From assembly GCA_020445805.1 (NCBI GenBank), contig JAGRFX010000012.1, positions 1 to 41,930 of the forward strand: a stretch of 41,930 nt of DNA. The letters run 5' to 3'. Within the stretch, counting starts at the first letter, position 1, and each line of letters opens with the position of its first letter. A model generated the notes under the pieces. That model was not told the DNA's origin. It did no database searches and saw nothing but the letters and a program-made list of their open reading frames with translations. This stretch comes from Rhodocyclaceae bacterium (GTDB lineage: Bacteria > Pseudomonadota > Gammaproteobacteria > Burkholderiales > Rhodocyclaceae). The translations under genes were made by a program, and so were the position numbers. Of the stretch, positions 15,986 to 25,408 are shown piece after piece.

Positions 15986-18900
15986 CTATCCGACGGCAGT
16001 CTTTGGGTTCGCGGGCTTCTTCTGAGCAACGAATTGCCTCAGGCGGGCTCCGACTTCGTGAATGTCATCGACGTAACTGAACACCGCCGGAACGACGAGC
16101 AGACTAAGCAACGTGGAGGTAATGAGCCCGCCGATGACCGCAATGGCCATGGGCGAACGAAACGCCGGGTCAGCCCCCATGCCGAGAGCCAATGGCAACA
16201 TCCCAGCGCCCATGGCAATGGTGGTCATGACGATTGGACGGCTACGCTTGTGGCAGGCATCGACCAAGGCATCAAAGCGGCTCATTCCCTGACGGCGAGC
16301 GACAATGGCGTACTCGACAAGCAGGATCGAGTTCTTGGTCACCACGCCCATCAGCATAATCAGGCCGATCATCGATGGCATCGACAAGGCGTTGTGCGTC
16401 GCCAGCAGCGCCACGAAGGCGCCACCCACCGACAGCGGGAGTGCCGCCAGAATCGTGACCGGCTGCAGGAAATCGCCAAACAACAGCACCAGCACTGCGT
16501 AGATGCAAAGAACGCCGATAGCCATGGCGATGCCGAAGCTGGCAAACAAGTCGTTCATCTCTTGCGTGTCGCCCAGCTCGGCAAGCTCCACCGACGGCGG
16601 AAGCGATCTGAAGGACGGCAATTCCAGCGCTTCTTCGTAGGCTTCACCTAAGCTACGGCCATTCAGTTCCACCTCGAATGTGACGTTGCGGCTGCGGTCC
16701 AGGCGATCAATCTGGGCGGGCCCGCTTGCCATGGAAACGTCGGCGACTGCCGCCAGCATGACTGGCCCATTCTTGCCCGGCACGCTCAGGCGTTCGATCT
16801 GTGCGAGATCCGCACGAACCGAATCCGGTAGTCGGACCCGCACCGGAACCTGGCGCTCGCTGAGGTTCAGCTTGGCCAGGGCGGTGTCGTAATCGCCTGC
16901 CGTCGCAACACGGACAGTTTCCCCGATCGTCGCAGTGGTCACGCCGAGATCGGCGGCGCGCGCGTAGTCCGGGCGCACAAGAATCTCCGGGCGCACCAAG
17001 CTCGCACTCGTACTTACTGCACCGACCCCACGTAGCCCGCGCAGGTCGCGAACGGCGACGCGTGCTGCCTGCTCAAGCGCAACAGGATCTTCGCTGCGCA
17101 GCACGATCTTCATCTTCACGCCATTGTCCTGGGCGCCAATCTGAAAGCGCGCGCCAGGAATGTCGGAAAGGCGCTCGCGAATCTGTGCCTCAATGTCCTT
17201 GATTGCCTCGTCTCGATAGTCGCGATGTGCGAGCGTGACGGTCAGGACCGCCCGACGCACTTCCGCAGCGGTGCCAGCAGCAAATGCATCGCCTGCGGAG
17301 CCACCACCGATCGAACTGAAAATCCCCAGGACATGCGGAACGCTCTGTGCCCTTGCTCGCGCTTCCTCGGCAATGGCGTAGGTGTCCCGCAGCGTGCTCC
17401 CCGGTGGCAACTCGATGTTGATCTGCGTCTGTGCTCGGTCGCTGGCCGGCACGAAGCCCGATGGAAGCAACCCGACCAACGAGATTGAGGCGACGAAAAA
17501 GAGTGCAGTGCCGATCGCGGTGGCGCCGCGGTGGCGAAGACACCAGCGCATCGAGCGCAGGTACTGCGTCATCAGCCAGCCATCAGGAGCAGCGGCGTGA
17601 CGGATCGGCTTGAGGAGATAGGCCGCCATCAGCGGCGTCAAAAAGCGCGCTACCAGGAGCGAAGCGATGATGGCAAGCACTGCGGTCCAGCCGAACTGCT
17701 TGAAAAACTTGCCCGAAATCCCACCCATGAAGGCTGTAGGTAGAAACACTGCAATTAACGCGAAGGTTGTCGCGATCACTGCCAGGCCGATTTCGTCGGC
17801 CGCTTCGAGGGCCGCCTGCATCGGTGTCTTGCCCATCTGCAGGTGGCGCGAGATGTTCTCGATTTCAACGATTGCGTCGTCGACCAGGATGCCCACCACC
17901 AGCGCGAGCGACAGGAGTGTCACCGTGTTGAGCGTAAAGCCGAAGTACTGCAAGCCCAGAAATGCCGGGATGACCGACAAGGGCAGCGCCGCAGCGGCTA
18001 CCAGTGTCGCGCGCCAGTCACGCAGGAACCACCACACGACCAATACCGCCAGGACGGCGCCCTCGTAGAGCAGATGGATGGAGCCATCGAAGTTTTCCTG
18101 CACAGCCGTCGCGTTGTCGATGGCCTGCGTCAGGGTGATTTGCGGGTGGGCTTCGCTGAGTTCGGCCATAGCGGCGCGCGTGCCTTTCAGCACATCGACC
18201 TCGCTCGCGCCCTTGGACCGAAAGACTTCAACGCCGACGATGCGTTGGCCGTCCAGCAGAGCCAGACTGCGCGGCTCGGCAATGGTGTCGCTGATTCGGG
18301 CGACTTCGTCGAGGCGAACCCGGCGCCCGTCGTTCAGCGAAATCTCGATCGCCCCCAGATCAGCCGCAGAAAGGACAGTGCCGATCGTACGTACGCTTTG
18401 CTCCAGCCCTCCCACATCGCCGCGCCCACCAGGCGCCTCCTGCTGCACTTGCTTCAGTCGCTGCGAAACGTCGAGTGCCGTGACCTTTAGCGAGGCCAAA
18501 CGCTCTGCATCAAGTTCCACGCGCACTTCGCGGCTAACACCCCCGACCCGCTTGACCTGACCGACACCGGGTACGGCAAGCAGCCGCTTTGTGAGCGTGT
18601 TGTCGACGAACCACGAAAGATCCTGGTCGTCCATGACCGACGAGCTTGCCGTGTAGGTCGTAATCACGCGGCCGGAAACCGTCGCCTTGACCACCGTCGG
18701 CTCACGCAGATCTCCTGGCAGGTCCGATCGCACTCGCGATACCGCGTCACGAACGTCGGTGAGTGCGTCGCTTGCGAGAACCTCGATTGCGAACTCGACG
18801 GCGATCGTCACCTCCTCGTCGCGCACAGAAGTGTGGATGTGCTTTACGCCGGAGAGCGTGGCAATCGAGTCTTCGAGCTTGCGCGCCACCTCGGTTTCGA

Positions 18901-19075
18901 GCTGCGCCGGCGCTGCGCCGTCGAGGTGTGCCGTTACGGTCACGATGGGTAACTCGATGTCCGGGAAGTCCTGGACGATGGTGGTGCGATAGGCGAACAA
19001 GCCGGCGAGTGCGATCAGCGCGAAGAGCATGATCACCACGACGGGGTTGCGAATGGCGAGCGCGGAGAGGTTCAT
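15986..19075 (-). CDS. RND efflux pump, inner-membrane subunit (HAE1/MexF-like)
   Basis: The 1029-residue protein is of full RND length. It is the proton-driven pump of a tripartite system that moves hydrophobic molecules from periplasm or membrane to outside. It begins MNLSALAIRNPVVVIM, and the N-terminal periplasmic part has IVQDFPDIELPIVTVTA. The proton relay in helix 4, LALVVGILVDDAIVEIENIS, has Asp399 and Asp400 intact. The C-terminal half ends with VVTKNSILLVEYAIVARRQG and GMLPLALGMGADP. ATG 19075 is preferred over an upstream frame opening at 19168, which overlaps the adaptor. It follows the adaptor by 31 nt. It resembles multidrug RNDs such as MdtB/MexF more than heavy-metal RNDs, because it lacks the HME-type motifs. 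Confidence 0.95.
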   Translation of the reverse strand: MNLSALAIRNPVVVIMLFALIALAGLFAYRTTIVQDFPDIELPIVTVTAHLDGAAPAQLETEVARKLEDSIATLSGVKHIHTSVRDEEVTIAVEFAIEVLASDALTDVRDAVSRVRSDLPGDLREPTVVKATVSGRVITTYTASSSVMDDQDLSWFVDNTLTKRLLAVPGVGQVKRVGGVSREVRVELDAERLASLKVTALDVSQRLKQVQQEAPGGRGDVGGLEQSVRTIGTVLSAADLGAIEISLNDGRRVRLDEVARISDTIAEPRSLALLDGQRIVGVEVFRSKGASEVDVLKGTRAAMAELSEAHPQITLTQAIDNATAVQENFDGSIHLLYEGAVLAVLVVWWFLRDWRATLVAAAALPLSVIPAFLGLQYFGFTLNTVTLLSLALVVGILVDDAIVEIENISRHLQMGKTPMQAALEAADEIGLAVIATTFALIAVFLPTAFMGGISGKFFKQFGWTAVLAIIASLLVARFLTPLMAAYLLKPIRHAAAPDGWLMTQYLRSMRWCLRHRGATAIGTALFFVASISLVGLLPSGFVPASDRAQTQINIELPPGSTLRDTYAIAEEARARAQSVPHVLGIFSSIGGGSAGDAFAAGTAAEVRRAVLTVTLAHRDYRDEAIKDIEAQIRERLSDIPGARFQIGAQDNGVKMKIVLRSEDPVALEQAARVAVRDLRGLRGVGAVSTSASLVRPEILVRPDYARAADLGVTTATIGETVRVATAGDYDTALAKLNLSERQVPVRVRLPDSVRADLAQIERLSVPGKNGPVMLAAVADVSMASGPAQIDRLDRSRNVTFEVELNGRSLGEAYEEALELPSFRSLPPSVELAELGDTQEMNDLFASFGIAMAIGVLCIYAVLVLLFGDFLQPVTILAALPLSVGGAFVALLATHNALSMPSMIGLIMLMGVVTKNSILLVEYAIVARRQGMSRFDALVDACHKRSRPIVMTTIAMGAGMLPLALGMGADPAFRSPMAIAVIGGLITSTLLSLLVVPAVFSYVDDIHEVGARLRQFVAQKKPANPKTAVG

Positions 19076-19106
19076 GGCAGAGTCTTTCGTCAAGTTGAGG
19101 GGCTGT

Positions 19107-20231
19107 TCAGCGCGCCTGAGTGAGCTTGGCGACCGGTGATTGCGGGGCGATGCTGACCAGATCGCCATCGCTCAGAAAACCAGCCCCGCGGGTCACGATG
19201 GCCGTGTCTGCGGCGATCCCATCCAGGATCTCCACGCGGCTACCCTCCCGTCGGCCGGTGCGCACCCGGCGTTCGCTGACCTGTGCGTTGGACTCGACGC
19301 CGAACACGCTGCTGAAGCCATCTCTGATGACAATCGCCTGCAGCGGAACGGTCAGTGCCGGGGATCGACCGAGTTCAAATTCGCCCTGGGCAAACATGCC
19401 TGCCTTGAGGCTGGCGGCGGCCGGCAGGTCGACGTACGCCAGTCCGGTCCGGGTGCGCTCGTCCACCGTCGGTGCAACGGTTCGGACCCGGCCTTCGACA
19501 CGTTGGCCGTCTGCAGCGAAGATCACAGCACGGGTCCCTGGTTGCAGCCGCGCCAGTTCTGCCGCTGTGAGTTCGGCACGCCATTCCAGGCGGCCTCCTC
19601 GGATCATCCGAAACAGTTCCTGGCCGGCCGACATCACCGCACCGACGGTGGCCGTTCGCGATGAAATGATTCCATCGTCGGGCGCCACCACGGTCGTCCG
19701 GGTCAGGCGCCAGCGTTGCGCGTCGGCCGCCGCCTTTTGCGCCTGGAGTCGCGCTCGGGCGGTCTCCTCGGCAGTAAGGAACTGTGTTATCTGTTGATCG
19801 CTCAATGCGCCGCTTCGGGACAGCGCCAGCGCCCGCTGCGCGTTGGCGGCTGCTTCGTCGGCGCTCGCTTTGGCCTCGGCGACGCCAGCAACGAGTTGTG
19901 CCAGTTCGGCCCGCGTGGTCTCGTCGGCAAAGCTTGCCAGCACCTGGCCGCGGCGAACGGTGTCGCCAACCTGGGCGTGGACGGCGGCCAGCCGAAGTCC
20001 GGCAACTTCTGCGCCAATGCTGCTTTCCTGCCACGCTGCCACCGTGCCGTGCGCAGTGAAGCCCAAGGGCAGATCAGCATGCTTAGGGTTCTCGGCGCTA
20101 ACCGTGAGGGCCGGACGGCTTGGCTTTGCCACGTGTTCCTGGGCGGTATTGGCGCGAAGGGTGGTGGCGCCGGCTGCGGCGATCGCCGCAGCGATGACGG
20201 TAAGGGCAAGACTGCGAGTTGTACGGGTCAT
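19107..20231 (-). CDS. RND efflux periplasmic adaptor (membrane fusion protein)
   Basis: The 374-residue adaptor links the RND pump to the outer-membrane factor. It has an N-terminal membrane or signal segment (SLALTVIAAAIAAAGATTLR), then the lipoyl half-motif VAGLRLAAVHAQVGDTVRRG, an alpha-hairpin rich in Ala/Glu (about 115-180), the second lipoyl half VVAPDDGIISSRTATVGAVM, and the beta-barrel (TRAVIFAADGQRVEGRV). The size and domain order are standard. It lies 38 nt after the outer-membrane factor gene and 31 nt before the pump gene, an outer-to-inner gene order. Confidence 0.93.
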   Translation of the reverse strand: MTRTTRSLALTVIAAAIAAAGATTLRANTAQEHVAKPSRPALTVSAENPKHADLPLGFTAHGTVAAWQESSIGAEVAGLRLAAVHAQVGDTVRRGQVLASFADETTRAELAQLVAGVAEAKASADEAAANAQRALALSRSGALSDQQITQFLTAEETARARLQAQKAAADAQRWRLTRTTVVAPDDGIISSRTATVGAVMSAGQELFRMIRGGRLEWRAELTAAELARLQPGTRAVIFAADGQRVEGRVRTVAPTVDERTRTGLAYVDLPAAASLKAGMFAQGEFELGRSPALTVPLQAIVIRDGFSSVFGVESNAQVSERRVRTGRREGSRVEILDGIAADTAIVTRGAGFLSDGDLVSIAPQSPVAKLTQAR

Positions 20232-20269
20232 GATGGATCCTTGGGAAGACTGGGTTGGCGCTTGGGCAG

Positions 20270-21733
20270 TCAGCTGCCGACTTGTGATGTTTGGAACGAC
20301 TCGCTGCGCTCATCCGAGCGCCAGCCGCCACCCAGCGCGCGATAAAGCGAGATCCAAGTGCTGATTCGTTCGCGTTCGAGATCGACGAGGGTCGTCTGCG
20401 CTTGCAGGGCGCTGCGGCGCGCCGATTCGAGATCGAACAGGCTGGCCATCCCAGCACGCTGGCGGGCTTCGGTGGCTTGCAGCGCTGCTCGAAACCCTTG
20501 CGCGGCACGCCCGGCGTCTGCGGTTCGCTCGCCCACTCCTTGAAGGCTGACCAGCGCCTGTTCGATTTCCCGCACGGCCAGGCGGAGTCTGGCGCGATAG
20601 GCGACGGCCGCTTCGTCGTACCGGGCCTCGGCGGCACGGATGTTCGCGCGCCGCGTACCTCCGTCGAAGACTGGCAGGATCAGCGACAGTGGCCCGAGTT
20701 GCCAGACCGTACCGCTGGTGTTGGTCATCGTGGATTCAATGCGCGCCGGGCCGATGTTTCCACTCAGCACAACGCGCGGGTAGCGCTGGGCCTGTGCCTG
20801 AGCAACGTCGGCACTTGCGCTCACGAGTTCCTGTGCAGCGCTGATCAGGTCGGGGCGCTGCGCAAGCGTTTCAGCGGGAACACTCGGCACCGCGATCTCG
20901 GTCGGTCGAGGCAGGATTGCGCGGCGCTCTGCCAGTTGACTGCGCAGTTCAGTTTCGCCAACGTCGGTAAGCTCGACCAAGGACTTGATGGTCAATTCGC
21001 ACAGTGTCTGCTGCTGGCTCACGCTGACCCGGCCCTGGGCGGCGCTTGCACGCGCGAGCTCGGCGTTGGCGACCGCCTCGAGGCCGGAGCGCATGCTGGT
21101 TTCGGTCAGCTGCGCTGTCGCCGCCCGTGAGTTGCCGTCTGCGATGGCCAGGTCAAGCTGTTGCTCGCAGGCGCGCAATTCGACATACCGCGTTGCGACT
21201 TCGGCGGCGACCGAGACCCGGGCGTCATGCCAGCCCGACCGGGCCGAATTGAGCCGCGCCTCCGCGGCGCGGGCGCCAGCCGCCAGTCCGCCGAAAAGGT
21301 CGAGTTCCCAGCTCGCTTCAAGGCTGGCGGAAGAGGCGTTGGCGATCGCCTGTCCCGGACGTTCTCGGCCACGGACGACATTGCTCGCGAGCCGGAGGTC
21401 GGGCAGCGCCGTTGCGCCGGCTGCCACGTATGTGGCGCGGGAACGCTCGATACGGGACCATGCGGCGGCCACGCTGGGGCTGACCCGCTCAGCTGCGTTG
21501 ATCAGTCGCGCCAGCAGCGGGTCGTCAAACTGCGCCCACCAGTTGGTAAGCCCGGTTAATCCGCCGTGGTGTGGCAGGGGTGCAAACCAAGCCGCCGGCA
21601 GCTCGGTCGACGACACGCGCTGCGCTGCCGTTCCATCCAGATGGGCGCACGCGGACAGGCAGGCGATGGATACGGCCAGCACAGGCATGCTGCGTAGGGC
21701 AGAGTGGCGAGAGATCCTTGCTTTGCCGGTCAT
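20270..21733 (-). CDS. Outer-membrane efflux lipoprotein, NodT/OprM family
   Basis: This 487-residue TolC-like channel completes the tripartite pump. A signal peptide ends in lipobox CLSAC with Cys29 as the lipidation site. The first repeat holds TNWWAQFDDPLLARLI and SWELDLFGGLAAGARAAEAR, and the second holds LAQRPDLISAAQELVSASAD and LILPVFDGGTRRANIRAAEA, the two-fold repeat typical of NodT proteins. Its ATG (21733-21731) overlaps the preceding TGA as ATGA, so it is likely translated by coupling to the 71-residue gene. The pump genes follow directly. Confidence 0.93.
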   Translation of the reverse strand: MTGKARISRHSALRSMPVLAVSIACLSACAHLDGTAAQRVSSTELPAAWFAPLPHHGGLTGLTNWWAQFDDPLLARLINAAERVSPSVAAAWSRIERSRATYVAAGATALPDLRLASNVVRGRERPGQAIANASSASLEASWELDLFGGLAAGARAAEARLNSARSGWHDARVSVAAEVATRYVELRACEQQLDLAIADGNSRAATAQLTETSMRSGLEAVANAELARASAAQGRVSVSQQQTLCELTIKSLVELTDVGETELRSQLAERRAILPRPTEIAVPSVPAETLAQRPDLISAAQELVSASADVAQAQAQRYPRVVLSGNIGPARIESTMTNTSGTVWQLGPLSLILPVFDGGTRRANIRAAEARYDEAAVAYRARLRLAVREIEQALVSLQGVGERTADAGRAAQGFRAALQATEARQRAGMASLFDLESARRSALQAQTTLVDLERERISTWISLYRALGGGWRSDERSESFQTSQVGS

Positions 21734-21945
21734 GGCTGGCCAGCCTCACAAGGTGCCTGCGGGCATTCGAGTTCGGCGGCCAGCAAGGCCAGCAATTCGG
21801 GGCCGCTGTCGAACTCCCGGGTGAGTCCGCTCGCAAGGTGTTCGATGCGGCCGGCCAAACCCGTGGGCGACGCTGCGGCATCGCGGTGCAGCTTGAGCAC
21901 ATAGCTGCGACCGACCGGGTATGTGGCGCGAGCGTCTAGATTCAT
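21730..21945 (-). CDS. Small conserved-looking cytoplasmic protein coupled to the efflux operon
   Basis: A 71-residue protein with no signal peptide or membrane segment. It reads YVLKLHRDAAASPTGLAGRI, then EHLASGLTREFDSGPELLAL, a beta-strand/loop/helix pattern I recall seeing as a short unnamed module in Proteobacteria, but I cannot name a family. ATG 21945 has GGAG 6 nt upstream, whereas the longer frame to 21978 lacks a site. Its stop overlaps the outer-membrane factor start by 4 nt (ATGA). It is the first gene after the 11-bp repeats at 22002-22034, so it leads the efflux operon. Confidence 0.7.
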   Translation of the reverse strand: MNLDARATYPVGRSYVLKLHRDAAASPTGLAGRIEHLASGLTREFDSGPELLALLAAELECPQAPCEAGQP

Positions 21946-22001
21946 GCTTGACTCCAGTCGTTGATTGACTGGATGCAAGCCTAGGCAGTCGCTACCTCAA
22001 A

Positions 22002-22034
22002 GTCGTCGGGAAACCGTCGGGAAATGGTCGGAAT
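22002..22034 (-). promoter_or_regulatory. Three tandem 11-bp repeats, candidate binding site of the wHTH regulator
   Basis: On the minus strand the order is ATTCCGACCAT (22034-22024), TTCCCGACGGT (22023-22013) and TTCCCGACGAC (22012-22002). Units 2 and 3 agree at 9 of 11 bases; unit 1 agrees with unit 2 at 7 of 11. PhoB/OmpR-type winged helices bind 11-bp tandem direct repeats. A possible -10 TAGGCT lies at 21983-21978, so the -35 position would overlap the third unit, the layout of an activator-dependent promoter. The 71-residue gene starts at 21945. Confidence 0.55.
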
Positions 22035-22108
22035 TTGGGTTGGGCGGGGGAAGACTCCGTGCTCCGGCACGCACAGGGCCGGTGCCCGGGCTGTCGATGT
22101 CAGGTGCG

Positions 22109-25100
22109 CTACGGAGCTGAGTCGAGCAAAGCACGCGCCCGGCGCAGCATTTCGGTGTCGCCGCCTTCCGGCAAGCGCGCAATGATGTCGGCAAGCTCTG
22201 TGCGTTGCGCCACATCTCCGCCTAGTAGATCCCAGGAAGCCAAGTTTACCCACAGCTCCAACCAGGTCGCCTGCGCTCTGCGGGCTTCCTCGCGGCCCTC
22301 GCGAAGCGCCGACAGGACCGCATCGTCGCGACCCAAACCGGCGGCGATTCGCGCCTGAAGGACGTAAAGTTGCGGCAGGTAGACACGTTCGTCGAGTGCC
22401 GATACACGTTCAAAAGCCTTGTCCAGCTGTGCTTGCGCTTCGACTATCTGTCCGGCCAGGAGGAGCGCTTCGACCGCGTAGCCGATTGCCTCCGATGAAC
22501 CCGCGAGCATGCCTAGCTCAATGTTGTCCTGGTAAGCGGCCTGAATTTCAAGAAAGCCATCTCTCGGATCGCCCTGGCGAGCACGGGCCCAGCCGCGAAT
22601 CCACCTATTCGCGAGGCGGCCCTGCGCCAACGCCGCGTCTTCGACCACCTGCTGCATGGAACTGCCGATCGACTCGACTGCCGTCGTGTCGTCAAGTCGA
22701 ACGTACAAGTTTGCCGCGAACCAGGCTGCCACCATCTGGGCCATTGGCTCGCCCAATGATCTGGCTCGCGCAATGGCCCTTTCACTACTTGCTCGCGCCC
22801 GATCGACCCAGCCCAGGCTGACCAGAGGAATTGCCAGCGCCGCATACATCGTCACGCCAGGATCGACGAAGAACGCTGCCTGCAGCTTTTCATCACCTAT
22901 TGCTTCGCATGCCGCAACACCGCGCTCCAACCATTGGCGCGCTTCGGCGTGCTGTCCTTGCAACGTCTTTATCTGGCCGAGCACGCTGCACGCAGAGAGA
23001 AGCAGGCTAGGGTCGTCGAATTGGCGGGCGAGTTCGTAGGTCCGAATTGCCAGCGCGCTGGCGTCCAAGTATTCACCGCGAACCATCCTCACCAAGCCAA
23101 GGCCATGCAACACCAAAGCTCGCTGAGGGTGGTGCGGCAATCGTTCGAGTAGCGCCAAGGCCCGTTCGAAGCCCTGCTTGGCCGCCTCGGAGCTGACGCC
23201 GAGACTCTGTGCGGCGGCAGCCGCACTCAGCGCCGCAAGGGTCAGCTCCATTGCATCGCGCGCGGCTGAAGTCGGCGCTTTGCCGATAAGACCGAGCGCG
23301 CGCGCACTGAGATCAGTCGCCTCCTTGGGCGCGAAATGGCGCAGCGCACTCTCGGCCGCCTCGGCCGCGTAGCGGATGGCGGATATCAGGTCATGCCCCA
23401 ACTCGAAGTGCGTGGCGAGTTCGGCCGCGGTGACCGCCGCACCTCGCGCTCGCAATCCTTCCAGGGCAGCCGCAATACGTCGATGCAGCCGCGCATGGGT
23501 CATGGCGCCCGCGCGTTCGTAGAACACGTGCCGGTAGAGCGCATGGCGGAAGGCGTACCGCGCTTCCAACCCACCATCGGGCAACGATTCGACGGAAGTC
23601 GATTCCAGCCACTGCTGCTGGCGGGCCAATACATCGCATTGCGCCACGGTCCGGTGGACGTCGCCACCGAGTGCGTCGGCCACCGTGCTGGCGCGGAATT
23701 CGACACCACAGATACTCGCCGCTTCCAGCAGGGCCCTGTGGTCGTCTGGCAGGCAATCGGACTGCCTGGCAATAATTCCAGCGAGATTCTCCGGAACCGC
23801 CAGCGAGGCTATACGCTGTTCTGATGCAGCATTGTCGCCAGTTCGGTCAACGCCCATATGGTCGACGAGATCGTCCAGCACGTGCTCGACGAAAAGCGGC
23901 AGCCCGTCCGTCCGCGCGTGCAAGGCCCTGACGAAGGATTCTTGCACGCTCTTACCCGGCCATCGACTGACGACAAATGCAGCAGTCTCTTGCTCGGAAA
24001 ACGGTTCAAGCAAGACCTCATTGCAGAGACGATGCAGGCGCAATTCATTGCGCAGGGCCTTCAGGGGATGTTCCGCAGCGATGACTTCCGCCAAGCGAAA
24101 TGTCGCGATCCACATGACGCGAGCAGGTCCCCGGCGGCGTGCCATATGGTTCATCAAGTGCACCGTCGCATGGTCGCTCCAGTGCAAATCCTCGGTTACC
24201 AGAAGCAGAGGCCGATCTGCTGACAGCCGATCGATCAACTCGCCCCATTCGCGCAACATCCGATCCTGGTTCGCGCCGGCCAACTCACGCCGCAGCGAAT
24301 CCCGCTCGCTATCGCTGCTCAGCCATGGCAATTGCATTAGCCAAGTCGGCGCAATAGTGCGCATCAGCTTCGCGACGGCGGGATCTTGCCGGCACAACTC
24401 CGCCAATGCTTCGAGCACAGGTAGGTAGGGTTCGCCGGCACCGTACTGTTGAACACACTGGCCGAAGGCTGAAACGCCCTGATCGACACGACCGACGAAG
24501 TGGTTTATCAACGTGGTCTTTCCTACGCCGGCTTCGCCCGCCACCCAGAACAGCTGTCGCGAACCGCGGATGGCATCAGACCAGGCATCATTAAGGCGAG
24601 CAAGCGCGGAGCTGCGGCCGACCAGGTTTCCAGGCGACATCTGCTCCTGATGCGTCTCGGCGCCTAGCGCCTCGGTCGACGGAACAGTCTGCCGGGGAGA
24701 CTGCAATATCGATAGCGTCGCAATAAAGCGATAGCCGCGGCGGGATGCCGTTTCGATGATACGAGGCTGCCGCGCATCGTCGGCCAGCGCAGCACGTAAC
24801 TCGCTGATGGTGGATTTTAGGGTGGAATCGCTGACGAACTGGTGGCCCCAGACCGCATCGAGCAATGCATCCTTTGTTACCAGTGCTCCAGGCCGTCGGA
24901 CGAGTGTGCACAGAACCGCAAAAGCCTTGGGCGCCAATGAGATCGCCTGATTGCGGTGCAAGAGGCGAGCGTTGGCCTCGTCGAGTTGGAATTCGTCGAA
25001 GCACACGCGCAGCGGTAGCGGATCGACCCCGTCCAAAGCACCTCCCAGGCGAAAGATGCTGCCAACAGATACGGCGTTGATGACTGGCATGCATTGAGCG

Positions 25101-25117
25101 GTACAAATGATGCCCAT
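22109..25117 (-). CDS. Winged-helix regulator with AAA/STAND-type ATPase and TPR-like repeats
   Basis: This is a roughly 1002-residue cytoplasmic activator-type protein. An OmpR/PhoB-type winged helix lies at about 37-133 (ARLLHRNQAISLAPKAFAVL, then SDSTLKSTISELRAALADD and ASRRGYRFIA). A central NTPase follows, with Walker A GEAGVGKTT (about 194-202), Walker B PLLLVTEDLHWSDHAT, and ADLHW-type signalling features seen in MalT/AfsR-like ATPases. The C-terminal half (about 560-1000) is alpha-helical with TPR-like pairs such as AIRTYELARQFDDPSLLLSA. Such proteins sense a small inducer in the TPR/ATPase part. Starts are uncertain: ATG 25117 or ATG 25090; the frame stays open to TTG 25204. It heads the minus-strand cluster and probably controls it. 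Confidence 0.88.
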   Translation of the reverse strand: MGIICTAQCMPVINAVSVGSIFRLGGALDGVDPLPLRVCFDEFQLDEANARLLHRNQAISLAPKAFAVLCTLVRRPGALVTKDALLDAVWGHQFVSDSTLKSTISELRAALADDARQPRIIETASRRGYRFIATLSILQSPRQTVPSTEALGAETHQEQMSPGNLVGRSSALARLNDAWSDAIRGSRQLFWVAGEAGVGKTTLINHFVGRVDQGVSAFGQCVQQYGAGEPYLPVLEALAELCRQDPAVAKLMRTIAPTWLMQLPWLSSDSERDSLRRELAGANQDRMLREWGELIDRLSADRPLLLVTEDLHWSDHATVHLMNHMARRRGPARVMWIATFRLAEVIAAEHPLKALRNELRLHRLCNEVLLEPFSEQETAAFVVSRWPGKSVQESFVRALHARTDGLPLFVEHVLDDLVDHMGVDRTGDNAASEQRIASLAVPENLAGIIARQSDCLPDDHRALLEAASICGVEFRASTVADALGGDVHRTVAQCDVLARQQQWLESTSVESLPDGGLEARYAFRHALYRHVFYERAGAMTHARLHRRIAAALEGLRARGAAVTAAELATHFELGHDLISAIRYAAEAAESALRHFAPKEATDLSARALGLIGKAPTSAARDAMELTLAALSAAAAAQSLGVSSEAAKQGFERALALLERLPHHPQRALVLHGLGLVRMVRGEYLDASALAIRTYELARQFDDPSLLLSACSVLGQIKTLQGQHAEARQWLERGVAACEAIGDEKLQAAFFVDPGVTMYAALAIPLVSLGWVDRARASSERAIARARSLGEPMAQMVAAWFAANLYVRLDDTTAVESIGSSMQQVVEDAALAQGRLANRWIRGWARARQGDPRDGFLEIQAAYQDNIELGMLAGSSEAIGYAVEALLLAGQIVEAQAQLDKAFERVSALDERVYLPQLYVLQARIAAGLGRDDAVLSALREGREEARRAQATWLELWVNLASWDLLGGDVAQRTELADIIARLPEGGDTEMLRRARALLDSAP

Positions 25118-25408
25118 ATCAGTCCAAACCAGACACAAACTCTCGCAGATCTGGCTCGCCCGCTCCAACTGGGACTCAGTCGGACTGGGCAATTGCGCCC
25201 ACAATGCTCAAGCAGTCGAAATTATGCGGCATTCGATTAACGGGTGCCGGATTGATTGGGCTATTTCCCGCGATAGCGGTTCCGCCTCGCCGGCAGGTGG
25301 CGAGCATTGAGAGGTCATCTCAATGTGCGCCGTTCGGTTGGCGTCGAGCTTCGCTTGGCGTAGCTTCTGGCGTAACGAATGCGGCGAACAAACCGCAAAG
25401 CCCCGCCA
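25118..25408. other. Island right end, no gene recognised
   Basis: This stretch contains the upstream region of the regulator gene and then reaches the right island boundary. No ORF with recognisable homology and no integrase were found. The ATAGGGCA repeat of the left end is not present here. Confidence 0.4.

Noticed and set aside
1208-25408. Integrase or recombinase gene for the island
   Set aside because: Looked for tyrosine (R...H-x-x-R...Y) and serine recombinase signatures near both ends and found none.
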